Positions 1 through 7,850 of a stretch of DNA of 64,000 nucleotides are shown one piece after another. Source of the stretch: Bacillus_BU sp051233475. Lineage in GTDB: Bacteria > Bacillota > Bacilli > Bacillales > Cytobacillaceae. Where the stretch lies: contig NZ_JBKFGH010000011.1 in the NCBI RefSeq assembly GCF_051233475.1, forward strand, positions 1-64,000, read 5' to 3'. Made by a program: the position numbers and the translations under genes. Numbering within the stretch: the stretch's first letter is position 1; every line of letters begins with the position of its first letter. The notes under the pieces are model-generated. The model did not search any database, had not been told where the DNA came from, and saw nothing but the letters and a program-made list of their open reading frames with translations.

Positions 1-31
1 AAAGCGGCGGGGGACTGTCCCCCGCCGCTTT
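1..31. terminator. Perfect GC-rich hairpin downstream of znuA
   Basis: Two perfect 15-base arms (AAAGCGGCGGGGGAC and its complement) are separated by one base. It lies just past the stop of the leftward znuA gene. The arms end in A and T runs, so it could terminate in either direction. The central GGGGACTGTCCCC core resembles intergenic hairpins I recall from many Bacillus genomes; that comparison is from memory. Confidence 0.7.
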
Positions 32-45
32 ACTGTGTTAAAGTT

Positions 46-1011
46 TTATTCGTTTAAGGCTTTTTCTAATGTTTTGATGTTTTGGTTCATAATTGTAAAG
101 TAGGTGTCTTTATTATTGATGTTTTCTTTTGTTAGTGTAGATAAATTATGGAGTGTCATCGGTTTTGCCCCAATTTCTTTTTCGACAATATCGGCTAATT
201 TTGAAGACACGTTTTGCTCAAAAAGAATATATTTTATTTTATATTGTTTAGCCTGAGAAATAATTTCTTCTAATTTCTTCTGAGAAGGCTCATTTGTTGT
301 TGATAAACCGGAAATGCTAATTTGCTTAAGCCCGTAGCGTGATTCCCAATACCCGTAAGCAGCGTGAGCAACAATGATTTCTTTTCGGTCAGCTGTCTTC
401 ACCACTGATTCAAAGCTTTGGTCAAGTTTTTGTAATTCCGCTATTAACCGTTGATAATTTTGTTCAAATTCTTCTTTTTGTTTAGGCATTTTTGTGATTA
501 AGGAATCTTTAATTGTTTTGGCTAGCTCTTGTGCATAAATAGGGTCAAGCCAAACGTGAGGATCTATGGAATGACCATGCTCATCCTCTTCAGCATGTTC
601 ATCTGCTTGTGCCTCAGCCTCATGGTCTTCTCCATCTTGATTCTCGTCAATTGGAAGGCCATCCGCGGTGGCAATCATTTGCACATCTTCATTTTTTAAT
701 GTTTCCTTTGCTTTTTCGACAAATCCTTCCAAGCCCAAGCCGATATAGAAAAATAGATCGGCATCAACGAGGTTCATCATATCCTTTTGGGTAGGTTCAA
801 ATGTATGTTCATCAGCACCTGGTGGATAGATCGTATCGACTTTTACATATTTGCCGCCAATCCGTTCTGTAAAATATTGAAGCGGGTAAACAGTCGTATA
901 AACAGTAATAAGATTGCTGTCTTTTTTCTGTTCCTGCTGTTTTGAACATCCTCCTAAAAATAGGCCAATTGGGAGGAGAATAGAAAAGAGTATCAATAAT
1001 GATTTTTTCAA
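46..1011 (-). CDS. znuA: Zinc ABC transporter substrate-binding lipoprotein
   Basis: Extracytoplasmic cluster A-I metal-binding lipoprotein that captures Zn2+ for an ABC importer. The signal peptide ends in a lipobox (FLGGC, Cys22). A His/Asp/Glu-rich loop (HEAEAQADEHAEEDEHGH) precedes IDPHVWLDP, which is typical of zinc rather than manganese binders. Other ligand regions include DEHTFEPT and VAHAAYGY. I chose the TTG start at 1011: AAAGGTGA sits 6-7 bases upstream, whereas the GTG at 1020 would overlap that ribosome binding site. The protein is about 321 residues, normal for the family. No permease or ATPase gene is adjacent within the window, so its partners must lie elsewhere or beyond the left edge. 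A Zur-like palindrome lies upstream. Confidence 0.9.
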   Translation of the reverse strand: MKKSLLILFSILLPIGLFLGGCSKQQEQKKDSNLITVYTTVYPLQYFTERIGGKYVKVDTIYPPGADEHTFEPTQKDMMNLVDADLFFYIGLGLEGFVEKAKETLKNEDVQMIATADGLPIDENQDGEDHEAEAQADEHAEEDEHGHSIDPHVWLDPIYAQELAKTIKDSLITKMPKQKEEFEQNYQRLIAELQKLDQSFESVVKTADRKEIIVAHAAYGYWESRYGLKQISISGLSTTNEPSQKKLEEIISQAKQYKIKYILFEQNVSSKLADIVEKEIGAKPMTLHNLSTLTKENINNKDTYFTIMNQNIKTLEKALNE

Positions 1012-1114
1012 GGAAATCACCTTTCTGTAGCAAGTTTCCCCCTTATGACAACGAAACGTGGAGGGTTGCTATTTATTTATAGTATTAACTAGATTACGAG
1101 ATTTTAACTCTAAT

Positions 1115-1129
1115 TCGTAATCGTTACGA
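1115..1129 (-). promoter_or_regulatory. Candidate Zur box upstream of znuA
   Basis: The sequence TCGTAATCGTTACGA is a 7-1-7 palindrome differing at one position from the Bacillus Zur consensus TCGTAATNATTACGA. It lies about 104 bp upstream of the znuA start, in a stretch with AT-rich promoter-like sequence toward the gene. Zinc-responsive repression of znuA is the expected role. Binding is inferred. Confidence 0.75.
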
Positions 1130-1180
1130 TTTGCACTTTAGTATCATACAAAATTTATTCCAAAATTGCAACAATAAAAT

Positions 1181-1209
1181 TTGTCGATTTAACAAAACAT
1201 TTGTATATT
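1181..1209 (+). promoter_or_regulatory. Probable sigma-A promoter for ytiB
   Basis: TTGTCG (1181-1186), a 17-bp spacer, then TATATT (1204-1209) lie about 45 bp upstream of the carbonic anhydrase start. This is a sequence match only. Confidence 0.5.
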
Positions 1210-1251
1210 ATTATTATGGACAAAAAACGACAAACAAGGGGAGATTGGGAA

Positions 1252-1821
1252 ATGAAATTACTTAATGAAATTATAGAATTTAATGAGCAATTTGTGGCTG
1301 AAAAGAAGTACGAAGAATATATTACGACAAAGTTTCCAAATAAGCATATGGTAATTTTAACATGCATGGATACAAGATTACTTGAATTGCTTCCAAAAGC
1401 TTTAAATCTCGGGAATGGAGATGTAAAAATCGTAAAGGATGCCGGTGCTCTTATCACACATCCGTTTGGAAGCGTAATGCGCAGTATTTTAGTGGCAATC
1501 TATGAATTGCAAGCTGAGGAAGTATTAGTAATTGGTCATTATGATTGCGGGATGGGTGGGTTAAAAGCAGATCCGATTATTGAAAAAATGAAAGACCGAG
1601 GAATTAAGCAAGAAACGATTGATACGCTGTCCTATTCAGGCATTGATGTGAAAAACTGGCTTAAAGGCTTCGACAATGTTACTGATAGCGTTTCACATAG
1701 TGTTAACGTAATAAGAAAACACCCATTAATTCCGAAGAATGTTGCGGTCCATGGATTAGTCATTGACCCTACAACGGGAAAATTAGATTTAGTTGAGAAT
1801 GGGTACGAGCTTACAGAATAA
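1252..1821 (+). CDS. ytiB: Beta-type carbonic anhydrase
   Basis: Cytoplasmic zinc enzyme interconverting CO2 and bicarbonate. Zinc-ligand motifs of the beta class are visible: CMDTRL near residue 40 and HYDCGMGG near residue 100, with the GDVKIVKDAGALI strand between them. The start is the ATG at 1252 because AAGGGGAG lies 8 bases upstream; the longer reading frame from 1201 lacks a ribosome binding site. The resulting 189 residues match B. subtilis YtiB. The neighbours yidD and luxS are also next to ytiB in B. subtilis, which supports orthology. Confidence 0.9.
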   Translation: MKLLNEIIEFNEQFVAEKKYEEYITTKFPNKHMVILTCMDTRLLELLPKALNLGNGDVKIVKDAGALITHPFGSVMRSILVAIYELQAEEVLVIGHYDCGMGGLKADPIIEKMKDRGIKQETIDTLSYSGIDVKNWLKGFDNVTDSVSHSVNVIRKHPLIPKNVAVHGLVIDPTTGKLDLVENGYELTE

Positions 1822-1829
1822 TTACCGGT

Positions 1830-2072
1830 TTATTCTTGTTTCTTTTTCTGAGGCCATTCATCCGGAACATAATCCAAACCGCCTGGGTGAAGCGGGTGGC
1901 ATTTTAATATGCGTTTAACTGTTAACCAGCCACCTTTTAATGCGCCAAAACGCTGAACGGCTTCTAAGCCATAATGAGAGCAGGTTGGGTAAAAGCGGCA
2001 TGATGGTGGTTTAATCGGAGAAATGAAAACTTGATAAAACCGAATCAATTTCATAAATATTTTGGCAAGCAT
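1830..2072 (-). CDS. yidD: Membrane protein insertion efficiency factor YidD
   Basis: Small membrane-associated protein that assists YidC/Sec-dependent membrane protein insertion. The family signature is complete: FYQVFISP, CRFYPTCSHYGLEAVQRFGALKGGW and CHPLHPGGLDYVP, with the conserved cysteines. The start at 2072 (MLAKIF) has AAGGATG 7 bases upstream and gives 80 residues, the usual length. The reading frame runs further upstream to 2096 without a better ribosome binding site. It converges on ytiB with an 8-bp gap and is divergent from luxS. It corresponds to B. subtilis ytjA. Confidence 0.92.
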   Translation of the reverse strand: MLAKIFMKLIRFYQVFISPIKPPSCRFYPTCSHYGLEAVQRFGALKGGWLTVKRILKCHPLHPGGLDYVPDEWPQKKKQE

Positions 2073-2187
2073 AAACAAGCATCCTTTCAAAAACATTGAT
2101 TAAAATAAACGGTAGCATAAATTTTAGTATTCGTCTAAAATTGGGATTGCGGAAAGAAATTAAAACTACCAAAAAAGGAGTGTTAAC

Positions 2188-2661
2188 ATGCCATCGGTTG
2201 AAAGCTTTGAGTTAGACCATAATGCTGTTGTTGCACCTTATGTTCGCCACTGTGGTGTCCATAAAGTGGGAAGTGACGGTGTCGTTAATAAATTTGATAT
2301 TCGTTTTTGTCAGCCGAATAAGGATGCTATGAAGCCTGATGCCATCCATACGCTTGAGCATTTGCTTGCATTTAATATTCGAAAGCATTCAGAGAAATAC
2401 GAACATTTTGATATAATCGATATTTCGCCAATGGGCTGCCAAACGGGTTATTATTTGGTTGTTAGTGGTGAGCCGACTGTTGAAGAAATTATTGATTTAT
2501 TAGAGGATACAATGAAAGATGCAATGGAAATTACTGATATTCCGGCTGCGAATGAAACTCAGTGCGGGCAAGCAAAGCTTCATGATTTAGAAGGAGCCAA
2601 GAGCTTAATGCGCAACTGGCTTAACCATGATAAAAATAATCTTAAAGAAGTATTTGCATAA
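2188..2661 (+). CDS. luxS: S-ribosylhomocysteine lyase LuxS
   Basis: Cleaves S-ribosylhomocysteine to homocysteine and DPD, the precursor of autoinducer-2, in the activated methyl cycle downstream of SAM use. The metal-binding HTLEH motif is present (His54 and His58), together with the conserved DISPMGCQTGYY and the third ligand Cys in ETQCGQAKLHDL. Length is 157 residues, exactly as in B. subtilis. AAAAAAGGAG precedes the ATG. A strong terminator follows. Functionally linked to metK about 9 kb away. Confidence 0.97.
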   Translation: MPSVESFELDHNAVVAPYVRHCGVHKVGSDGVVNKFDIRFCQPNKDAMKPDAIHTLEHLLAFNIRKHSEKYEHFDIIDISPMGCQTGYYLVVSGEPTVEEIIDLLEDTMKDAMEITDIPAANETQCGQAKLHDLEGAKSLMRNWLNHDKNNLKEVFA

Positions 2662-2663
2662 TG

Positions 2664-2705
2664 AAAGCAGGGACTAACTCTAAAGGTCAGTCCCTGCTTT
2701 TTTAG
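2664..2705. terminator. Rho-independent terminator after luxS
   Basis: The arms AAAGCAGGGACT and AGTCCCTGCTTT enclose a 13-base loop, followed by a T run. The opposite-strand ytzI-like gene ends inside this hairpin (stop at 2680), so the structure probably serves both convergent genes. Confidence 0.85.
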
Positions 2706-2847
2706 GCTCTTGTTTGTCTTCACCATCTGGAAGTTCATCAATTGGATCAATAGTATGCTTAAATGAATAGGCTTTAGAAGTAGTTAATACAGCTAATAAC
2801 AGAACAACAAACACGATTATGATTGAAATAATCATGATAACCTTCAA
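2680..2847 (-). CDS. ytzI: Small single-pass membrane protein, YtzI-like
   Basis: A 55-residue protein with an N-terminal hydrophobic segment (about residues 3-22, rich in I, V and L) followed by TSKAYSFKHTIDPIDELP and a charged tail. The gene starts at TTG with GGAGGG 7 bases upstream. I recall B. subtilis YtzI as a protein of this size and pattern (membrane segment, then SKAYxxKHTIDP) at the same place near luxS. That comparison is from memory. Function unknown. The gene is too short for routine ORF calling, and its 3' end lies in the luxS terminator hairpin. Confidence 0.75.
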   Translation of the reverse strand: MKVIMIISIIIVFVVLLLAVLTTSKAYSFKHTIDPIDELPDGEDKQEPKKAGTDL

Positions 2848-2868
2848 TTTATTTCCCTCCCCTGTCCT

Positions 2869-2897
2869 TTGTTATTTTATCATAAAATTCCTATAAT
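2869..2897 (+). promoter_or_regulatory. Probable sigma-A promoter for dps
   Basis: TTGTTA (2869-2874), a 17-bp spacer, then TATAAT (2892-2897) lie about 75 bp upstream of the dps start. I looked for a sigma-B promoter, which B. subtilis dps uses, but found no well-spaced match. Confidence 0.55.
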
Positions 2898-2972
2898 TAA
2901 GAAAGATCCGTCCGGAGTTTCTCGAATTAATCTCTATCTGTTGGGGATAATAGGGTGCGGGAGGATGATAAA

Positions 2973-3410
2973 ATGACAACTGGATTAATTCAGGAAGTGA
3001 ACAAGCAAGTAGCAAATTGGACAGTCCTTTACGTAAAGCTTCACAATTATCACTGGTTCATAAAAGGGAAACATTTCTTTACACTGCATGAAAAATTTGA
3101 AGCATTATATGATGAGGCAGCTACGATTATTGATGAACTGGCTGAAAGAATATTATCGATTGGTGGTAAGCCGATTGGAACGCTTAAAGAATGCTTGGCT
3201 ACAGCTTCCATTAAAGAGGCTTCTGGGACAGAGGGAGAAGCGGAGATGGTAAAGGCGATTCTCACTGATTTCACCACCTTAACAGATGAGTTGAAAACAG
3301 CCATCGGACTGGCAGAACAGGCTGAGGATCAAGGAACAGCCGACATCTTACTAGGAATTCAAAAAAGTTTACGGAAGCATATGTGGATGCTTCAATCATT
3401 TTTAGGGTAA
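2973..3410 (+). CDS. dps: Dps-family ferritin-like DNA-binding/iron-storage protein
   Basis: Forms a 12-subunit shell that oxidises and stores iron with peroxide and protects DNA under stress. The ferroxidase-site signature is present: HNYHWFIKGKHFFTLHEKFE followed by YDEAATIIDELAERILSIGG, which carries the His, Asp and Glu ligands. The length of 145 residues fits the family. The start at 2973 (MTTGLIQEV) has GGAGG about 9 bases upstream; the upstream GTG at 2955 is not needed. Corresponds to B. subtilis ytkB (dps). A hairpin terminator follows. Confidence 0.93.
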   Translation: MTTGLIQEVNKQVANWTVLYVKLHNYHWFIKGKHFFTLHEKFEALYDEAATIIDELAERILSIGGKPIGTLKECLATASIKEASGTEGEAEMVKAILTDFTTLTDELKTAIGLAEQAEDQGTADILLGIQKSLRKHMWMLQSFLG

Positions 3411-3457
3411 TGATTTACACCTATAAATAAATGAACTTAAACATAGCAGAAATAAAG

Positions 3458-3483
3458 AAAGCTGGCGAAGGAGCCAGCTTTTA
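3458..3483. terminator. Terminator between convergent genes
   Basis: AAAGCTGGC, loop GAAGGA, then GCCAGCTTT, with A and T flanks that allow use in both directions. It separates dps from the leftward 85-residue gene. Confidence 0.8.
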
Positions 3484-3489
3484 TGTATT

Positions 3490-3747
3490 TTAATGGATAT
3501 TACGAGATACGTTTGGTTGTGGACGGTGTTGCCCATATTCCTCTTGTGCAAATTTTTCCCGTAGGCTTTCGATTAAGTATACCCCTATGACATTATATAG
3601 TTCTTGCGTCGACAAATCCTGGACTAAATGCAATAAATCTTCCCGGCTCATTTCTTCCAAAATGGCAAAGGCAAGCATATCAATATCTTCATCATCCCCG
3701 GTAAGTTTATCTCGGTATAATTCAAACAATTCATCCACCAACTTCAT
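3490..3747 (-). CDS. Conserved hypothetical protein, DUF6154-like
   Basis: An 85-residue acidic, mostly helical protein (MKLVDELFELYRDKLTGDDE, later LAFAILEEMSREDLLHLVQ) with no signal peptide or membrane segment. I associate this pattern with the small Bacillus family DUF6154, but the assignment is from memory. The ATG is preceded by a GGGGGTG ribosome binding site. It is convergent with dps across a shared terminator. Function unknown. Confidence 0.7.
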   Translation of the reverse strand: MKLVDELFELYRDKLTGDDEDIDMLAFAILEEMSREDLLHLVQDLSTQELYNVIGVYLIESLREKFAQEEYGQHRPQPNVSRNIH

Positions 3748-3997
3748 GTTAACACCCCCATTTCAAGTTTTATAAACATCTTATGTCGGTCTTTCTTATT
3801 AAATCCCTCTTAAGGAAGGATTATTCTTTCTCCCAACCGGATTTAATTTTAGTTTACCCCAAAACTACATGGATGTGTTAGTTATGTTACTCAAAAAGAA
3901 GAAGATTTTCCTTTTTATAGAAATTACCAAATCTTTACGAATAATTAATGCGGATATGTGGGAAACGATAATCATTAGATCATAAGGGGATGAAAAT

Positions 3998-4321
3998 GTG
4001 GATTCAATAAAAAAACCCTACTATATCTCGATTGGAACGGGTGAAATTATGCAAACTTCAACAGCGTCACCCTGGAATTTTAAGATTGAAGCAACAGATG
4101 ATGAGATAACCAGACTGCGTGAGTATTTTGATCAAAATTACTCGACTGAATGGCAGAATTTTTTTCGGGCTCATGTCCCGTATGTTCAATATCATTATGA
4201 CCGTGAAAATGATGCCTATGATGAAACGTTGATTAAAATATATCAGATGATATATGAACTTGGAGATGACGCTGCCAAGCAGCATATTCAATCAATAGGG
4301 ATTCTTCCTGACCCGCTGTAA
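3998..4321 (+). CDS. Conserved hypothetical protein, 107 residues
   Basis: GTG start with AAGGGGATG upstream. The product is soluble and acidic, beginning MDSIKKPYYISIGTGEI, with a central aromatic-rich region (FFRAHVPYVQYHYDREND) and a helical C terminus. It lies between dps and ytkD, where B. subtilis has ytkC, but I could not establish orthology from sequence alone. No catalytic motif is apparent. A short gap separates it from ytkD, so co-transcription is possible. Confidence 0.75.
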   Translation: MDSIKKPYYISIGTGEIMQTSTASPWNFKIEATDDEITRLREYFDQNYSTEWQNFFRAHVPYVQYHYDRENDAYDETLIKIYQMIYELGDDAAKQHIQSIGILPDPL

Positions 4322-4389
4322 TGAAAATTCCCCGAAACTAGGTTCCTATTGTAAAATAGGATAAGAGATAATGGCGGGGGGAAATAACA

Positions 4390-4878
4390 GTGGATCTATT
4401 TTTAGACCAAAATGGCTGTACGGTAAAATTGGATTTCAAGCAACATGCTTTTTCCGAAAAGAGTGCGCATGTGATTGTCATTTGCCGATTTATCGATAAA
4501 TGGTTGTTAACAGAACATAAACAAAGGGGATGGGAATTTCCTGGAGGTAAAATTGAACCAGGTGAAACTCCCGAACAAACAGCACGGCGGGAAGTGTTTG
4601 AGGAGACTGGCGGTATACTAGACACTTTTTTTCCTCTTGGTGAATATCAGGTTTCCAACGGAACCAATCAATTCGTGAAAACGATTTTTTTTGGTACGGT
4701 TAGCAAACTAGTTGATAAAAAGCATTACATGGAAACGAATGGTCCTGTTTTTGAAGAGGGGGATATCCTTACCTGTCGATTTCAAGAAAAATATAGCTTT
4801 ATTATGAAAGATGACATGATAAAAAAAAGTTTAGAACATCTTAACGAAATGAGATTGACTCTAAATAGTAAAGCATAA
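4390..4878 (+). CDS. ytkD: Nudix hydrolase YtkD
   Basis: Cytoplasmic nucleoside triphosphate pyrophosphohydrolase. In B. subtilis, YtkD cleans up oxidised (8-oxo) nucleotides and is also called an RNA pyrophosphohydrolase. A full Nudix box is present near residues 54-77: GGKIEPGE, seven residues, then REVFEETGG. GTG start with a GGGGGG purine run upstream; 162 residues, as expected. The position after dps matches B. subtilis. Confidence 0.88.
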   Translation: MDLFLDQNGCTVKLDFKQHAFSEKSAHVIVICRFIDKWLLTEHKQRGWEFPGGKIEPGETPEQTARREVFEETGGILDTFFPLGEYQVSNGTNQFVKTIFFGTVSKLVDKKHYMETNGPVFEEGDILTCRFQEKYSFIMKDDMIKKSLEHLNEMRLTLNSKA

Positions 4879-4950
4879 AAGTAATCTTTTCATATGTACG
4901 TAAAGTCAACTTAGTGACTGCTAAGTAGACCTTACTATAAATGGATCGCT

Positions 4951-5763
4951 TTAATTTCCACCTTTAATGATTTTCTTTTCTAACAGAGAAACGAGCTGAT
5001 ACATAATCGTCGCCATCACTGCAATAATAAGCAGAGAAAGCAGCACTAAGGTGAAGTTAAATACTTGAAAGCCGTAGATGATCATATAACCTAGTCCTTT
5101 TGAAGAAACGAGGAACTCACCGACAATGACACCGACCCAAGATAAGCCAACGTTCACCTTTAAGGTTGAAATAATCGTCGGAAATGAAGCGGGTAAAACG
5201 GCTTCCTTAAAGCTTTGATAGCGATTCGCTCCAAGTGTCTGCAGGACTTTAAGGTAGTTTGGGTCTACTTCACTAAAGGAAGTATAAACTACGATGGTGG
5301 TGATAATAATCGAGATAATCGCCCCCATTGCAACGATGGAAGTAAATCCAGGCCCTAACGCAACGATGAGGATCGGACCTAAAGCAACTTTGGGCATTGC
5401 ATTTAAGATGACTAAGTAGGGATCAAGAATCTTTGACAGGAACGGTGACCACCACAAAACGGACGCAAGCATCGTGCCAATGAGAGTACCAAGAATAAAG
5501 CCGAAAACAGTTTCGGTTAGGGTTACCCCGAGATTTTCCACTAGTGAGCCATCAGCGATTTTTTCTAGAAACAAGTTATAAATCTTGCTTGGAGAACTAA
5601 AGATAAGTGGGTCAATCCAGTTTAATTGACTAGAAATTTCCCAGCTCGTGAAAAAAAGGATAAAGATAATCAGCTGGTAAAAGCGGACCCAGCTTTTTTC
5701 ACGTTTAAGGGTTTTGATATAGCTTTCATGAAGGAGTTTGATGTTTGGTTGTGTTTGCTTCAA
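4951..5763 (-). CDS. ytlD: ABC transporter permease (SsuC/TauC-like)
   Basis: Integral membrane subunit of an importer, with about six hydrophobic segments. The cytoplasmic EAA-type loop that contacts the ATPase is visible as FKEAVLPASFPTIISTLKVN. The TTG start is favoured because GGAG purines precede it in GGAGTCCC. The first 38 bases overlap the end of the ATPase gene, so translation is coupled. Family relatives import aliphatic sulfonates, taurine, or pyrimidine precursors of thiamine. The substrate here is not determinable. Confidence 0.85.
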   Translation of the reverse strand: MKQTQPNIKLLHESYIKTLKREKSWVRFYQLIIFILFFTSWEISSQLNWIDPLIFSSPSKIYNLFLEKIADGSLVENLGVTLTETVFGFILGTLIGTMLASVLWWSPFLSKILDPYLVILNAMPKVALGPILIVALGPGFTSIVAMGAIISIIITTIVVYTSFSEVDPNYLKVLQTLGANRYQSFKEAVLPASFPTIISTLKVNVGLSWVGVIVGEFLVSSKGLGYMIIYGFQVFNFTLVLLSLLIIAVMATIMYQLVSLLEKKIIKGGN

Positions 5764-6520
5764 GGGACTCCAACTCCTTCCATATAGTTTGAAATAGCTC
5801 AGGATAAGCTTGATGATTTCTTACTTCAAAGGGAGAAAGAGTGTGGAATTCTTCCGGTATGATAAACGTTTTATAAACTCTTCCCGGTTGCGATGAGAAT
5901 AAGTAGATTCTGTCACTCATCGCAATCGCTTCACCAATATCGTGAGTGACCAAAATAGCTGTCTTATGAAAGCGGGTTAACGTTTCGGAAACTAAATTTT
6001 CTAGCTTTAGCTTCGTTTGGTAATCAAGGGCAGAGAACGGTTCATCGAGCAACAAAAGTTTGGGCTTAGTCGAAAGTGTCCTGACAAGGGCAGCTCTTTG
6101 CCTCATTCCACCAGATAATTGCTTTGGAAGCAGAGCTTCAACTCCTGCTAGCCCAATTTGCTTAAGGAGATTGAGCGTATACTGTGTATTCTCCTCGGTA
6201 AGACGTTTAGTTAGCTTTAAACCGAGTAAAATATTTTCCTCAATGGTTTTCCAAGGGAATAAATAATCTTGCTGAAGCATATAGCCGATTTGCCCTCTTA
6301 TTTTTTTTACCGGTTTATTCTCAAGGGTTACGCTCCCAGAAGTAGGCTCAATTAAACCGGCAATAATCGATAATAAGGTCGTTTTTCCGCAGCCACTTGG
6401 GCCCAGAAAGGAGATAAACTCCCCTTCCTCGACTTCCAGTGAAACAGCGGAGAGGGCTGTGGTAGCTGAGGTTTTCGTAAAATAAGTGTGATTGATATTT
6501 TTGATCGTTAAATAAGTCAT
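5726..6520 (-). CDS. ytlC: ABC transporter ATP-binding protein
   Basis: Cytoplasmic ATPase of the importer. Walker A (GPSGCGKTT, about residues 41-49), Q-loop (MLQQDYLFPW), signature LSGGMRQRAAL, Walker B LLLLDEPFSALD and the switch His in VTHDIGEA are all intact. Length is 264 residues. GGAGGGC precedes the ATG. It lies between the lipoprotein and permease genes on the same strand. The transcript order is binding protein, ATPase, permease, as expected for a complete nitrate/sulfonate/taurine-type system. Confidence 0.9.
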   Translation of the reverse strand: MTYLTIKNINHTYFTKTSATTALSAVSLEVEEGEFISFLGPSGCGKTTLLSIIAGLIEPTSGSVTLENKPVKKIRGQIGYMLQQDYLFPWKTIEENILLGLKLTKRLTEENTQYTLNLLKQIGLAGVEALLPKQLSGGMRQRAALVRTLSTKPKLLLLDEPFSALDYQTKLKLENLVSETLTRFHKTAILVTHDIGEAIAMSDRIYLFSSQPGRVYKTFIIPEEFHTLSPFEVRNHQAYPELFQTIWKELESLEANTTKHQTPS

Positions 6521-6550
6521 CTAATTCGCCCTCCTTTTTTGCTTTTTGGT

Positions 6551-7564
6551 TTAGTCTTTAACGCTTTCGGCAATTTCAGTATTAACCAGTGTTTTATGAT
6601 CAATTTGTTTTGGGAGCTCTCCTGCTTCTTGCATAATATTTTGGAGATTATTCCATTCTTCAATATCTAAAATAGGGTCAGTAGCGAACGAGCCTTGATT
6701 TTTATAGCGATTAATCGCCATTTCAAGAATTTCTAAATCAATATCAGGAAAATAGGATTGGATCGATAAAGCTATTTCTTTAGAGCTATGGTTGTTAACC
6801 CATTGCTGAGCTTTATAAATGGCGCGGGTAAACTTTTCAACAGTTTGTTTATTTTCACTCATGTAACTTTCTTTGGCCATAAAGGTTGTATAGGGGACAT
6901 GACCAGACTCTGTCCCGAATGAAGCAACGATATAGCCTTTCCCCTCTTTTTCAAAAACGCTGGCAGTTGGTTCGAATAATTGAACAAAATCTCCTGTCCC
7001 AGAGGCAAAAGCATTGGCAATATTAGCAAAGTCAACATTTTGAATTAAATTCAAATCATTAAACGGATCAATTCCAAACTTTTTCAACACGAATTCTCCA
7101 ACCATTTGCGGCATTCCGCCTTTTCGCTGACCTAAAAAGGTTTTACCGATTAACATATCCCATGAAAAGTGATCAATTTTTTCTCTGGCAACTAAGAAGG
7201 TACCGTCTGTTTGTGTGAGTTGGGCGAAATTAATGACAGGGTCAGTTGAGCCCTGAGCGTAAACATAGATAGAAGTTTCAGATCCAACCAGAGCGATATC
7301 TGCACCACCAGATAATAGGGCCGTCATCGTTTTATCCCCGCCAAAGGTTGTAGTCAGTTCAACGTCCAATCCTTCATCCTTAAAAAATCCTTCGGAAATG
7401 GCTACGTATTGCGGAGCATAAAACAATGAACGAGTCACCTCGGCAACTCTCACTTTAACCAATTTTTGATCTGCATTTCTCTGACTATTGCTACAAGCAA
7501 TAATTGGAATCATTAGAAATGTGATTAATAATAAAATGAACCCAAATTTTAACCAGTATTTCAT
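6551..7564 (-). CDS. ytlA: ABC transporter substrate-binding lipoprotein (NMT1/SsuA-like)
   Basis: Extracytoplasmic solute-binding protein of the NMT1/THI5/SsuA class, with a lipobox IIACS after a hydrophobic signal. Typical features are RVAEVTRSLFYAPQYVAISEGFFKDEGLDV near the N terminus and GADIALVGSE after it. The start at 7564 has GGAGG 8 bases upstream; a TTG at 7579 would overlap that site. Length is 337 residues. The ligand is unknown; sulfonates or thiamine-pyrimidine precursors are the main family options. No TPP riboswitch is visible upstream. A MITE-like repeat lies immediately upstream. Confidence 0.85.
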   Translation of the reverse strand: MKYWLKFGFILLLITFLMIPIIACSNSQRNADQKLVKVRVAEVTRSLFYAPQYVAISEGFFKDEGLDVELTTTFGGDKTMTALLSGGADIALVGSETSIYVYAQGSTDPVINFAQLTQTDGTFLVAREKIDHFSWDMLIGKTFLGQRKGGMPQMVGEFVLKKFGIDPFNDLNLIQNVDFANIANAFASGTGDFVQLFEPTASVFEKEGKGYIVASFGTESGHVPYTTFMAKESYMSENKQTVEKFTRAIYKAQQWVNNHSSKEIALSIQSYFPDIDLEILEMAINRYKNQGSFATDPILDIEEWNNLQNIMQEAGELPKQIDHKTLVNTEIAESVKD

Positions 7565-7613
7565 TACGTTAACCTCCAAACCAGCTTATTTTTAAAAGTG
7601 TGGATATTGATTA

Positions 7614-7734
7614 GATTTTTGCGAAATTTGCGAGACTCCTGCGGGAACGTGAGACAGGTGAGACCCCGCAGGGAGGAACGACCGAGGAGGCTCAACGGCG
7701 AGCCCGCGGAAAGGGAGCGGATTTCGCAAAAATC
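7614..7734. repeat. MITE-like palindromic repeat, family A, copy 1
   Basis: A 121-bp element bounded by perfect 14-bp inverted repeats (GATTTTTGCGAAAT and its complement). It has a GC-rich core containing GACTCCTGCGGGA, GTGAGACCCCGCAGG, GAGGAGGCTC and CCCGCGGAAAG. The core matches, in reverse orientation, the cores at 12603, 36752 and 45862, but the ends differ from theirs. It sits in the ytlA upstream region. Confidence 0.85.
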
Positions 7735-7850
7735 AAACTGATACAATTTTTTAGAGAAAGAATGATCGAAATATTTGCTTATAGTATCGTATGATGTAAT
7801 AAAAAATGTGTGAATGCCTATAGTAACTTTTGAAACAAGGAGTCGAACAG

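Noticed and set aside
2898..2972. Sigma-B promoter for dps
   Set aside because: GTTT and GGG elements exist but the spacing is about 20 bp, outside the usual range.
7565..7850. TPP riboswitch controlling the ytlA-ytlC-ytlD transporter
   Set aside because: No CTGAGA-type TPP core is present upstream; the space is filled by a palindromic repeat.
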